Shown in pieces: positions 35,666-44,920 of a stretch of DNA of 64,000 nt (positions within the stretch are counted from its first letter, which is position 1; each line of letters opens with the position of its first letter). Made by a program: the position numbers and the translations under genes. Where the stretch lies: positions 1,900,930 through 1,964,929 of the forward strand of contig NZ_JH815185.1 in the NCBI RefSeq assembly GCF_000296385.1, read 5' to 3'. Below the pieces are notes generated by a model. It saw nothing but the letters and a program-made list of their open reading frames with translations, was not told the DNA's origin and ran no database searches. Origin of the DNA: Lachnoanaerobaculum sp. OBRC5-5. GTDB taxonomy: Bacteria; Bacillota; Clostridia; Lachnospirales; Lachnospiraceae.

Positions 35666-37122
35666 TTCTTATCCCTCCTTTTTACATGGTTTAGAGGAAT
35701 TCTGACTGTAAACGTAGTCCCCTCGCCCTCTTTACCGGAAACCTTTATAATACCGTCATGTAAATGAACTACATTCCTTGTAATAGCAAGTCCCAATCCG
35801 GTACCTCCTGTCTGCCTGGACCTTGCCTTATCTATGCGATAAAATCTTTCAAAGATAAGATCTCTATACTCAGGGGCTATTCCGTCTCCCGAGTCTTTTA
35901 CCTTTATATAGAAAAACTTGTGATCCGCGTCAATACTTACCTTTACAAAACCGCCATCCTTGTTATATTTGATTGCATTTTCTATAAGATTATTTATGGC
36001 AAGTGACAACTTGGTCTCATCCACATCGGCACTTACCTCTCTGATGGTCTCAAAAGTCATTTCTATATCACGCTTTTGTGCTATAGGTCTCAGCCTTTTC
36101 AAGATTTGTTTTATAAGCTGATTTATATCAACCTGCTCGGTCACCAAAGTGGTAGCTGACTTATCAAGCTTCACCAAAGAGAGAAGATCGTCTATTATCT
36201 TTGCCTCTCTGTCTATCTCATCTGAAATATCTTGCATAAACTCCGCATACATCTCATTCGGTACATTTTCCATACTCATTAAAGAATCTGCCAATACTCT
36301 TATAGATGTAATAGGTGTCTTTAACTCATGAGATACATTAGCCACAAACTCATCTCTGGATTTATCTGCATCCTGTAGCTTTGCAAGAGTAGTATTGATA
36401 TTCTCGGAAATAGATTTGGTCAACTGATATTCATTGTGTTCTATCTTTTGATCAAGCTTTCCATAACCTATGCTTGATATGTCATCTCTTAAATTTATAA
36501 GCGGTCTTAACAGTCTTCCGCCTATGATAACGGAAAGCACAAATACTATTGCTGTAAGAGTTATATATAAAAACCTCTCGGTATTTCCAACACCTTCGGC
36601 TACTGAGACCAGATTCTCTGTAGACGCAATAAACATTAAGACTCCGTCTATATTCTGATTATCAATATTCTCATATATCGGCATTGTTTGCAAAATATAT
36701 GATTTGGTCTTATTGTATATATTTGTATTGTTTCCGTTGAATGTTTCTATTATTTCCGGAGAGATATTTATCTTACCTGTTGCCAGATTAAAAGTATCTT
36801 CAATAGTTGTATAGGATTTATCTATTATAACTATTCTACCGTTATATATATCCGCCACTGTATCTATCTCGGATCTTATAACCTCTCTGTTATCGGAATT
36901 TTTCAAAAAATTTCCTCTTGTGAGCTTATTGCTGAGCATAAGACATTTTGTCTGCAACTCTATTTTTCTGGCATCAACTCTTGAGGTGAAATTTGTACGA
37001 CTTACAATTCCTCCATATATAAATATAGGTAAGACACCGAAAAGTAAAAATACTACAGACAAAAGCACTCTCAAATTTATAGGAGGCAGTTTAAATTTCG
37101 TTTTTTTCTTTTCAACATCCAT
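35662..37122 (-). CDS. Membrane sensor histidine kinase (orphan)
   Basis: A 486-residue kinase. Two membrane helices (about 17-40 and 184-203) flank an extracytoplasmic sensor of about 140 residues, followed by HAMP (about 203-255), HisKA with the phospho-accepting H265 in ANVSHELKTPIT, and an HATPase with AINNLIENAIKYN, DSGDGIAPE and GGTGLGLAI. The frame opens at a TTG inside degV, but the ATG at 37122, 4 nt after the degV stop, gives the natural start. No response regulator is next to it, which is unusual. It is coupled to a GerMN lipoprotein. Likely an envelope-stress or wall-sensing kinase. Confidence 0.93.
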   Translation of the reverse strand: MDVEKKKTKFKLPPINLRVLLSVVFLLFGVLPIFIYGGIVSRTNFTSRVDARKIELQTKCLMLSNKLTRGNFLKNSDNREVIRSEIDTVADIYNGRIVIIDKSYTTIEDTFNLATGKINISPEIIETFNGNNTNIYNKTKSYILQTMPIYENIDNQNIDGVLMFIASTENLVSVAEGVGNTERFLYITLTAIVFVLSVIIGGRLLRPLINLRDDISSIGYGKLDQKIEHNEYQLTKSISENINTTLAKLQDADKSRDEFVANVSHELKTPITSIRVLADSLMSMENVPNEMYAEFMQDISDEIDREAKIIDDLLSLVKLDKSATTLVTEQVDINQLIKQILKRLRPIAQKRDIEMTFETIREVSADVDETKLSLAINNLIENAIKYNKDGGFVKVSIDADHKFFYIKVKDSGDGIAPEYRDLIFERFYRIDKARSRQTGGTGLGLAITRNVVHLHDGIIKVSGKEGEGTTFTVRIPLNHVKRRDKK

Positions 37123-37126
37123 AATC

Positions 37127-37993
37127 TTACTTATTACTTGACTTTCTTGCTGCAGCAATAGCTACTGTTCCCGGTCCGATATGTGTTGCCACCGAAAGTG
37201 AGAGATTAACTATATCCACTTTTCCAAAAACAGGCTCAAGCTCTGTTGCAAATTCATTTGCAAAATCAAGCGCATCGTACTGTGCTATCATTACTCTGGA
37301 ATTTTTAGCATCCGGATCATCAAGTCTCTCCGCAAGATCCTTTTTTAACGCTTCAAGCATTATCTGCTTTGCCTGTTTAAATGTTCTGGCTTTTCCATAA
37401 GCATCAATCTTGGATTCATGAATTTGAAGTACAGGCTTTATCTTCAGCAATGAAGCAAGAGCGGCTGCCATAGGTGTAATCCTTCCGCCCTTTTTAAGAT
37501 ATTTCAAGTCACTTACCATCAAATAGATTCCCGACTTGCCTGCATCGGCTTCAAGCTTCTCCTTTATCTTTTCAGGTGACATGCCCTCTTTAAGCATCTC
37601 TATTGCATCCAAACCGGCACTTATCTGTGTGATTGATATTCTCTTATTATCCACTACAAATACCTTTCCAAAGAACTCATCCTCATTTGAAAGCATTATT
37701 GCTGTATCACATGAACCTGAAAGCCCTGATGTCATAGGTATATGTATTATTGAATCATACTCTTTTAAAAGTTCAGTCCACAGATTCATCACCTCTTCAG
37801 GTGAAGGCTGTGATGTCACTATATCGGCACCGTTCTTTTGTAATCTTAAGAACTCATCATATGTAATATCCTTACCGTCCAGATACTCTTTTCCGTCTAT
37901 CATAAACGGCATAGGCAAAATATACATGCCAAGTTCTCTTGCCTCTTCCTTTGTCAAACCACTGTTACTATCCAATACAACCGCTGTACTCAT
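37127..37993 (-). CDS. DegV-family fatty-acid-binding protein
   Basis: A 288-residue DegV protein. Hallmarks are VLDSNSGLTKEEA at the start, ITSQPSPEE-like TSQPSP (fatty-acid carboxylate contact region), HIPMTSGLSGSCDTA, and the C-terminal HIGPGTVAIAAARK. DegV/FakB proteins carry fatty acids, and FakB members present them to the kinase FakA. No fakA is visible here. The ATG shares one base with the stop of the small membrane peptide gene (TAATG). Part of the long chained operon. Confidence 0.92.
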   Translation of the reverse strand: MSTAVVLDSNSGLTKEEARELGMYILPMPFMIDGKEYLDGKDITYDEFLRLQKNGADIVTSQPSPEEVMNLWTELLKEYDSIIHIPMTSGLSGSCDTAIMLSNEDEFFGKVFVVDNKRISITQISAGLDAIEMLKEGMSPEKIKEKLEADAGKSGIYLMVSDLKYLKKGGRITPMAAALASLLKIKPVLQIHESKIDAYGKARTFKQAKQIMLEALKKDLAERLDDPDAKNSRVMIAQYDALDFANEFATELEPVFGKVDIVNLSLSVATHIGPGTVAIAAARKSSNK

Positions 37994-38160
37994 TAGCCTC
38001 TATCCTTACCCTTTGCTATTTCATCAATTACATTATTTTTAATCATATCATCTATGATATCATTTCCGCTTTTTTCTTCATCCTCTTCCATCTTTGCATG
38101 CAACACATAGACTGCACATACAAAGACAAGTATCAAGATGAGCACTGCTATTCTGATCAT
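37993..38160 (-). CDS. Small membrane peptide, 55 residues, previously unannotated type
   Basis: A short frame with a complete translational context. It encodes one N-terminal membrane helix (MIRIAVLILILVFVCAVYVL) and a highly charged tail rich in Glu, Asp and Lys. The ATG overlaps the dipeptidase stop by 4 nt (ATGA) with AGGAAGTGG upstream. The stop overlaps the degV ATG by one base (TAATG). Such back-to-back coupling is unlikely for a random frame. Probable type: single-pass membrane peptide with a cytoplasmic acidic tail. I do not recognise a family. It may modulate a membrane partner in the same operon (MATE transporter, FtsH or sensor kinase). Confidence 0.75.
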   Translation of the reverse strand: MIRIAVLILILVFVCAVYVLHAKMEEDEEKSGNDIIDDMIKNNVIDEIAKGKDRG

Positions 38161-39137
38161 TTAACCACTTCCTTTATAATTCTGAGTGCATTTTTATATG
38201 TTATATTTTCAATAAGACTTGCGCTAAAGCCTTCCCTCTCCATCGCATCTGTCAGGCATCCGGTTCCCCCGGCATCCTTCCACTCTAAAATATCACTGAA
38301 TCCGTCATAGTCTGAGCCTAGAGCTACAAACTCGCTTCCTCCGACATTTACCATATATTTAAGCATATCTATAGTATCGTCTATATAGGCTTTTCTTTCT
38401 CTGTTTGAAAAATTCTTCGATAAGAACTCAGGATAAAAGTTAAGCCCTGAAATACATCCTTTATTTGCCATCTTCTTTATCATATCATCAGTCAAATTTC
38501 TTGGATGATTGCATATGGTTCTGGCATTTGAATGACTGGCAACAAAAGGCTTTTTTGCAATATCAATTATATCATAAATTCCCGCATCCGAAAGATGTGA
38601 AACATCAACTATTATTCCCAACTCTTCCATTTTTTCCACAACTTCAAATCCGAAAGGTTTAAGACCGTTGACTTTATCAGGAGTATAGCCGACACATTCT
38701 CCGTTTTCTATAATTCGTTTATTACCGAAGCCTATGCAGTTTTCAAAATTCCAGGTAAGAGTAATCATCCTTACACCTCTGTTGTAGAAATGTATAAGAT
38801 TTTCTATACTGCCCTCTATCGCCTCACCCTCTTCTATTGTGAGGAATGCCGAAATCTTATTGTTTTCCTTGTTTTTTTGGATATCGCTATAGCTTTTTGC
38901 AAAAGCAATATCAGACGAATTTTTCTCTATTTCTTCTTCATACAAATCAATCAGTTCATTTACATATTTATACGGTGAGTTCACCTCTTTTAAATATGTA
39001 AACATAGCAAAGCATTGTAAAAGTACATCTGATTTTTTCAGCTTGTTTATATCAATCATTAAATCATTCTCTTTTAGACTTATACCTTTATTTTTATATA
39101 TTTCACTGATTGTATCACAATGTAAATCAACTATCAT
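38157..39137 (-). CDS. Membrane dipeptidase, M19 family
   Basis: A 326-residue zinc dipeptidase of the renal dipeptidase family. Metal-binding features are DLHCDTI at the N-terminus, EEGEA (bridging Glu), VDVSHLSD (His), ASHSNARTICNHPRN (His, Arg) and GSDYDGF (Asp). Substrates of bacterial members include dipeptides with D-residues and cyclic or modified dipeptides. There is no signal peptide, so it should be cytoplasmic. ATG with AGGGGAAAC upstream, overlapping the MATE stop by 4 nt. Confidence 0.93.
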   Translation of the reverse strand: MIVDLHCDTISEIYKNKGISLKENDLMIDINKLKKSDVLLQCFAMFTYLKEVNSPYKYVNELIDLYEEEIEKNSSDIAFAKSYSDIQKNKENNKISAFLTIEEGEAIEGSIENLIHFYNRGVRMITLTWNFENCIGFGNKRIIENGECVGYTPDKVNGLKPFGFEVVEKMEELGIIVDVSHLSDAGIYDIIDIAKKPFVASHSNARTICNHPRNLTDDMIKKMANKGCISGLNFYPEFLSKNFSNRERKAYIDDTIDMLKYMVNVGGSEFVALGSDYDGFSDILEWKDAGGTGCLTDAMEREGFSASLIENITYKNALRIIKEVVK

Positions 39138-40507
39138 GTTTCCCCTTTTTTCAAATCCTTATGCCACCATTTTCCTGATATAAATCTATATGCAAAATTT
39201 GACGATCGAAATACCCAGTCTATAATCATTGCACACCATACACCTATTGCTCCTATATGAAAAACATTGGCTATAAAAAGTGATGTTGCAAATCTGAATA
39301 CCGCCATTGAAAACAGACTTACTATCATAGTAAACTTTACATCATTTCCTGCTCTTAGTGCATTTGGAAGTATAAAGCTTAAAGGCCATAAGAATACCGC
39401 CATTCCCATATGTATCCATACCAATACAGCAGTCAACTCCTTTGTGGCATCAGATACATTATATATGGAAATAAATACATTTTGAAATCCCAATATAAAT
39501 ATAGTAGGAATTATAATGACCACATATCCTATAAACATCAGTTTTTTCACATAGTATTTGGCCTCTTTATAGTTTCCTGCGCCCACACATCTTCCTATGA
39601 CCGTAATCATGGCAATACTGATTGCATTGCCCATGTTTACACCAAGTCCGTCAAGATTATTGGCTATAGCATTAGCAGCTATCTCCACTCTTCCGAAATT
39701 TGAAATAATTGAAACTACCGCAACTCTTCCGACCTGAAACAATGAGTTTTCGATTCCTGAAGGTATTCCTATATAAAGTATCCTTCTCATATAGTCCATT
39801 CTCAGTCTGAATACCTCTTCTATCTTCAAATAAACTATAGCATTTTTATTCCTTGATGCAAGTATTGTTATAGCAATAGCAGCTACGCCTCTTGAGATAA
39901 CACTTGGTATAGCCACACCGGCAACTCCCATATGTAATACAAAGATTCCGACACTGTTTCCGACTACATTTATTATATTCATAAGTATGCTGACTTTCAT
40001 GGAAGTCTTTGAATCTCCTATGCTCCTGTATATAGCCGCACCTGAATTATATATTGCCAGCATCGGGAAACTTATTGCGGTTATTGTCAAATACTGCTTG
40101 CTTGCCTCAAACACCTCATTATCTATATTACCGAAAAGTATTGATATAAGAGTATGAGCAAATATTATAACAAGTATGGAAATAATCACGGAAACAGAAA
40201 ATGTCATAATCTCAAGCTGAGCCGCCGCAGTGCATGCATCATCGTTTTTTCTTGCACCTATAAACTGGCTGATTACTACGGCACCACCGGTTGCAAGTGC
40301 AGCCAGCAAAGATATAAGCACATTGTTTACCATATCAACAAGAGACACTCCGGATACTGCCGCTTCACCTGCAAAGCTTACCATAACGGTATCCGACATT
40401 CCTACAGCTATGGCCAGAAACTGCTCGATAATCAGCGGAACTATAAGCAGTTTCAAATCAGTATTACTGAATAATTTTCCGGCATATTTTTTATTATCCT
40501 GCTCCAT
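39134..40507 (-). CDS. MATE-family efflux transporter
   Basis: A 457-residue, 12-helix transporter with two related halves. Typical MATE segments are PLIIEQFLAIAVGMSDTVMVSFAGEAAV at the start, GGAVVISQFIGARKNDDA, and GNAISIAMITVIGRCVGAGNYKEAK in the second half. These transporters export drugs or metabolites in exchange for Na+ or H+. Given the Na+-type ATP synthase, Na+ coupling is plausible but unproven. ATG with GGAG 5 nt upstream. It lies 23 nt after the GH13 gene. Confidence 0.94.
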   Translation of the reverse strand: MEQDNKKYAGKLFSNTDLKLLIVPLIIEQFLAIAVGMSDTVMVSFAGEAAVSGVSLVDMVNNVLISLLAALATGGAVVISQFIGARKNDDACTAAAQLEIMTFSVSVIISILVIIFAHTLISILFGNIDNEVFEASKQYLTITAISFPMLAIYNSGAAIYRSIGDSKTSMKVSILMNIINVVGNSVGIFVLHMGVAGVAIPSVISRGVAAIAITILASRNKNAIVYLKIEEVFRLRMDYMRRILYIGIPSGIENSLFQVGRVAVVSIISNFGRVEIAANAIANNLDGLGVNMGNAISIAMITVIGRCVGAGNYKEAKYYVKKLMFIGYVVIIIPTIFILGFQNVFISIYNVSDATKELTAVLVWIHMGMAVFLWPLSFILPNALRAGNDVKFTMIVSLFSMAVFRFATSLFIANVFHIGAIGVWCAMIIDWVFRSSNFAYRFISGKWWHKDLKKGET

Positions 40508-40530
40508 ATATTCTCCATATAACTGTCGCT

Positions 40531-42552
40531 TTATAAGTTCTCACTCACCAGTAAATATCCCGAATGTGGTTCTATCTCCATGCTCACATGGCCGTTATCA
40601 TTAAAATATGTTACTATTCCTACATTGTAACCTGTAGGATTTGTATATATTACTCTGCTTATAGCCGCATTATCTCTCATGCCTGTGAGATAGAGCGGAA
40701 TATCTATTTTCTTTTTTTCTCTTCCGGTATGAATTATAATTACAGATACATTATCTTTTAAAACTCTGGCATAACCTACTATACCGTCTTTTGAAATAAG
40801 TTTTATCAAAGATCCATGTTTTAACTCTTTTCTTATTCTATGCCATCTGTTCATATATCTGTGATACTCTAAAAGTTCAAGATTTTCATTTCCCCATGGA
40901 TACGTTCTCCTGCTGTCCGGATCTGTAAAACCGCATACTCCGACCTCATCGCCGTAGTATACTGTAGGTGCACCCGGCAGAGTTAGCTGCATCATTATGG
41001 CCTGTCTCATAATCTCAAGCTTTACACCTGAACTTGCATCCTCTGATTTATGAGTATTTATTCTTCCTACAATACCGTTTGTCCTTGTTAAGAATCTGGA
41101 ATGATCATGATTTGAAAGCTGAATCATGGATACAAGTGCTACATCATAATGCATCTTTCCAAGTGCATTCTTTAACATCATAAAGAACACATCCGCATTT
41201 CCCTTAAGGCTCATATCCTCTCTGTCCGAATGTTTCTCTAAGCCTGTCAAAAACCAGCTCACCGGCTCCATAAAGCCGTCATAGTTCATTACTCCGTCCC
41301 AACACTTGCCGTCCAGCCAAAAGCTCGGATCTCCGTAATGCTCGGCAAGAATAATTGCATCCTTGTTTACGGATTTTACCGCTTCTCTGAACATTGTCCA
41401 AAACTTATGGTTAAACTCTTTTGTATAGCCAAGATCTGCCGCTACATCAAGTCTCCAACCGTCCACATTAAAAGGCGGTGATATCCATTTCTTTGCAATT
41501 CTAAGTATCTCATCAACCAGCTTTTGACTGTTTTCATAGTAGAGCTTCGGCAAAGTATCATGTCCCCACCAGCCGTCATACTCTGTTCCGATAAAGTTAA
41601 AATATGATCTGAACTCACTTTCTTTTGACCAATATGCACCTATCGGATATTCTTCATCTGCTCTTTTATAGATTCCTTCTTTATCCATCCACTTATTAAA
41701 AGATCCGCAGTGATTAAATACCCCGTCTATAATAACTTTGATATTTCTTTTATGAGCCTCATTTACAAGTTTTATAAACACTTCATTACTTGCTTCAAGA
41801 TTTTTTTTACTTGTAACTCTTTTTACATACTTTGTGGCATTTTTATTGTCACTGTCAAACTCTCCCAGAACTCCGTCCGTGTCCTCAACAATTTTTCCTA
41901 TATGTGGATCGATATAGTCATAGTCCTGCGTATCATATTTGTGATTTGAAGGTGATACAAAGAGAGGGTTAAAGTATATCACCTCAACCCCAAAGTCCTT
42001 TAAGTAGTCCAGTTTTTGTAAAACGCCCTCCAAGTCTCCGCCATAAAAATATCCCACATCAAAGTTTGAAGGATACTCATTCCAATTTTCCTTATGTTTT
42101 ACAGGTAAACCTATATATATGTATTCATCATCCACAACATCATTTGTTTCGTCTCCACGATTGAATCTGTCGATGAAGATTTGATACATCAAAGCCCCCT
42201 TTGCCCAATCAGGCAAAGAGAAATCTTTATTATATTCAAACAATGTGTCTTCTTTTAAATAATCCGTAACTCCGAATCTCGTATAAAAGAGAGTTCTTCC
42301 ACCCTCATTTATTTTAAAATAATATTTAAAATAATTTACATCATTCAAATCAGCGTAGTAATAATCAAAGTATTCACTTGAACGAAGCTTTTCCATCTTT
42401 GATTCACTGCCGTCAAAATGATTTACCAGAAAAATCTCCGGCTTATCATCCTTAAAAACCCTTATCTGTATTCTTATTTCCTGTCTATTTTTAAGGCTTT
42501 GTAATGATATATAATCTATCGTTTCATCACTAAAAATACCTTCAATATTCAT
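40531..42552 (-). CDS. GH13 alpha-glucan hydrolase (neopullulanase/cyclomaltodextrinase-like)
   Basis: A 673-residue enzyme. The N-terminal beta domain (about 1-105) resembles the starch-binding module of cyclodextrin-degrading GH13 enzymes. The TIM barrel contains the four conserved regions: DGVFNH (276-281), GWRLDVAADL with nucleophile D369, ILAEHYGD with acid/base E404, and LSNHDHSR with transition-state stabiliser D483. There is no signal peptide, so it acts on imported maltodextrins or on glycogen. It starts directly after the ftsH stop (TAAATG). Its placement in a housekeeping operon is unusual. Confidence 0.92.
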   Translation of the reverse strand: MNIEGIFSDETIDYISLQSLKNRQEIRIQIRVFKDDKPEIFLVNHFDGSESKMEKLRSSEYFDYYYADLNDVNYFKYYFKINEGGRTLFYTRFGVTDYLKEDTLFEYNKDFSLPDWAKGALMYQIFIDRFNRGDETNDVVDDEYIYIGLPVKHKENWNEYPSNFDVGYFYGGDLEGVLQKLDYLKDFGVEVIYFNPLFVSPSNHKYDTQDYDYIDPHIGKIVEDTDGVLGEFDSDNKNATKYVKRVTSKKNLEASNEVFIKLVNEAHKRNIKVIIDGVFNHCGSFNKWMDKEGIYKRADEEYPIGAYWSKESEFRSYFNFIGTEYDGWWGHDTLPKLYYENSQKLVDEILRIAKKWISPPFNVDGWRLDVAADLGYTKEFNHKFWTMFREAVKSVNKDAIILAEHYGDPSFWLDGKCWDGVMNYDGFMEPVSWFLTGLEKHSDREDMSLKGNADVFFMMLKNALGKMHYDVALVSMIQLSNHDHSRFLTRTNGIVGRINTHKSEDASSGVKLEIMRQAIMMQLTLPGAPTVYYGDEVGVCGFTDPDSRRTYPWGNENLELLEYHRYMNRWHRIRKELKHGSLIKLISKDGIVGYARVLKDNVSVIIIHTGREKKKIDIPLYLTGMRDNAAISRVIYTNPTGYNVGIVTYFNDNGHVSMEIEPHSGYLLVSENL

Positions 42553-44379
42553 TTAAAATAACGCCTCAAATTCTTCAAAACCTATCTTTTCTTTCTCTAT
42601 AAGAAGCTTTGCACATGACTCAAGCACATACTTTCTATTCAATATTATCTCTTTCGCCTTTTTGTAGCAGTCATTGATAATATTTCTGACTTCCTCATCA
42701 ATCATACTTGCAGTCTCTTCGCTGTATCCCTTTGTCTGGCCGAAGTCTCTTCCTATAAAAATTTCATCACCTTCATTGCCGTAATTTACAAGCCCGGCTC
42801 TCTCGTTCATACCGAACTCCATCACCATTGCCTTTGCAACCTTTGTCGCCTGCTTTATATCTGAACTTGCACCTGTCGTAATATCACCGAAGATGATTTC
42901 TTCCGCTATTCTTCCTCCAAGACTTACCATTATATCCTTTAACATCTTGGATTTTGTATTAAACATCTGATCCTCACCCGGCAAAGGCATTGTATATCCT
43001 GCAGCACTTACACCTGTAGGTATAATGGAAATAGTATGTACCGGTCCTACTCCTTCAAGTTCTCTGAAAAGTATGGCATGTCCGGCTTCATGATATGCTG
43101 TAATTGCCTTTTCCTTTTCAATTACTACTCTTGATTTCTTTTCCGTACCTATTCCTACTTTTATAAACGCTCTGTTTATATCATCTGCACAAATATAAGC
43201 CTTTCCTTCCCTTGCGGAAAGTATTGCCGACTCGTTCATAAGATTTTCAAGGTCCGCACCTGTAAATCCTGAAGTCTGTCTCGCCACTGAATGTAAGTCT
43301 ACATCATCGCCTAAAGGCTTTGATGAAGCATGTATCTTCAATATTGCTTCTCTTGCCGCCACATCAGGTCTGCCTACTGCAACTTTTCTGTCAAATCTTC
43401 CCGGTCGAAGGAGTGCCGGATCCAAAATATCAACACGGTTTGTAGCCGCCATTACTATTATACCTTGATTTCCTCCAAAGCCGTCCATCTCCACAAGAAG
43501 CTGATTTAGAGTCTGCTCTCTCTCATCGTGACTTCCGCCAAGTCCTGAGCCTCTTCTTCTGCCGACCGCATCAATCTCATCAATAAAGATAATACATGGA
43601 GCGTTTTTCTTGGCATCCTCAAAAAGATCTCTGACTCTGCTTGCACCGACACCCACAAACATCTCCACAAAATCGGAACCTGATATTGTAAAGAAAGGTA
43701 CTCCGGCTTCGCCTGCTACCGCCTTGGCTAAAAGAGTTTTTCCGGTTCCTGGAGGTCCAACCAATATAATTCCTTTAGGAATTCTGGCACCAAGCCTTGT
43801 GTACTTACCGGGGTCCTTTAAAAAGTCTACAACTTCAGCCAGTTCTTCCTTCTCTTCTTCAAGTCCTGCAACCTTTGAAAAGTTTATATTTGCCGTCTTT
43901 ACGATTCTGGCTCTGCTCTTTCCGAAATTCATCATCTTATTATTGCCGCCACCGCCGCCTGCCGCAATCTTTCCGTTCATATACATAACGAAAAACATTA
44001 CCATAGCGACCGCAAGTAATACCGGCAATATGGTATTTGTAAATACGCTCTCTCTCGGAACATCATCTAAGATATATGTTATATTCTTAGATTCCATTTT
44101 TTTGATGAACTCATTTACATCAGATATAAAATAATGTACTTCCGATTTCCCGTACTTCTCCTGATTCTTGAAGTAAATTATAGCCTCACCTGTAGGGGTT
44201 TGTGAATTCTGTCTTATCTCGATCAGTCCGATATTATTTTCTTCAATTACGCTGTTAAACTCAGCAGAGTTAAGTTTTGTAATACTAAGCTGATTTCCCA
44301 TGTTAAATATCAGCCATACTATAAGTGCCACAACAAACAGTAAGAAAAACATTCTTACCGGATTATCCGTTTTTTTCAT
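42553..44379 (-). CDS. ftsH: ATP-dependent zinc metalloprotease FtsH
   Basis: A 608-residue membrane AAA+ protease. It has two N-terminal membrane helices (about 10-27 and 113-132) flanking a small external domain, a glycine-rich stretch GGGGGN, AAA motifs GPPGTGKT and [16 protein letters not shown] region MAATNR, and the zinc site HEAGH ([10 protein letters not shown]). It degrades misfolded membrane and regulatory proteins. ATG with GGAG upstream, overlapping the hpt stop by 4 nt. The tilS-hpt-ftsH order is widely conserved in Firmicutes. Confidence 0.98.
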   Translation of the reverse strand: MKKTDNPVRMFFLLFVVALIVWLIFNMGNQLSITKLNSAEFNSVIEENNIGLIEIRQNSQTPTGEAIIYFKNQEKYGKSEVHYFISDVNEFIKKMESKNITYILDDVPRESVFTNTILPVLLAVAMVMFFVMYMNGKIAAGGGGGNNKMMNFGKSRARIVKTANINFSKVAGLEEEKEELAEVVDFLKDPGKYTRLGARIPKGIILVGPPGTGKTLLAKAVAGEAGVPFFTISGSDFVEMFVGVGASRVRDLFEDAKKNAPCIIFIDEIDAVGRRRGSGLGGSHDEREQTLNQLLVEMDGFGGNQGIIVMAATNRVDILDPALLRPGRFDRKVAVGRPDVAAREAILKIHASSKPLGDDVDLHSVARQTSGFTGADLENLMNESAILSAREGKAYICADDINRAFIKVGIGTEKKSRVVIEKEKAITAYHEAGHAILFRELEGVGPVHTISIIPTGVSAAGYTMPLPGEDQMFNTKSKMLKDIMVSLGGRIAEEIIFGDITTGASSDIKQATKVAKAMVMEFGMNERAGLVNYGNEGDEIFIGRDFGQTKGYSEETASMIDEEVRNIINDCYKKAKEIILNRKYVLESCAKLLIEKEKIGFEEFEALF

Positions 44380-44918
44380 TTTTCTCCAATCTGGTCAGAA
44401 AGCTCCATAACCCCGATGTATGGAAGATTTCTATATCTCTGGTCGTAATCAAGTCCGTATCCCACCACAAACTTGTCCTCTATTTCAAAGCAAACATAGT
44501 CTACATTAACATCCTTTTCTCTTCTGGAAGGCTTGTCTAAAAGAGTACAAAGCCTTATTGACTTCGGTCCTCTCTTTTCCAATATATCAAGAAGATATGA
44601 CAAAGTATTACCCGAATCAATGATATCTTCTACCACAAGTACATCCTTACCCGCTATACTGTCGTCCAGATCCTTTATTATCTTTACAACACCTGAGCTT
44701 GTAGTTTCAGCACCATAGCTTGAAACACTCATGAAATCAAGTCTTACATTCAAATCAAGTCTCTTGGCAAGGTCACACATAAACATTACTCCACCCTTTA
44801 ACACACATATAAGTATCAAGTCTTTGCCCTTGTAATCCGCATTGATTTTTCCTGCAATCTCCAGAATCCTTTTACTTATCTCCTCTTCCGATATCAGTAC
44901 TTCAACCTTTTCTTTCAT
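44376..44918 (-). CDS. hpt: Hypoxanthine phosphoribosyltransferase
   Basis: A 180-residue type I phosphoribosyltransferase that converts hypoxanthine or guanine plus PRPP to IMP or GMP. The PRPP loop is [18 protein letters not shown] and the flexible loop contains [13 protein letters not shown]. The C-terminal [20 protein letters not shown] is typical of hypoxanthine/guanine enzymes. ATG with AGGAG upstream. It sits between tilS and ftsH. Confidence 0.97.
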   Translation of the reverse strand: MKEKVEVLISEEEISKRILEIAGKINADYKGKDLILICVLKGGVMFMCDLAKRLDLNVRLDFMSVSSYGAETTSSGVVKIIKDLDDSIAGKDVLVVEDIIDSGNTLSYLLDILEKRGPKSIRLCTLLDKPSRREKDVNVDYVCFEIEDKFVVGYGLDYDQRYRNLPYIGVMELSDQIGEK

Positions 44919-44920
44919 CT

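Noticed and set aside
43610-44134. 174-aa plus-strand frame opposite ftsH
   Set aside because: Antisense of the AAA domain; no start signals or homology recognised.
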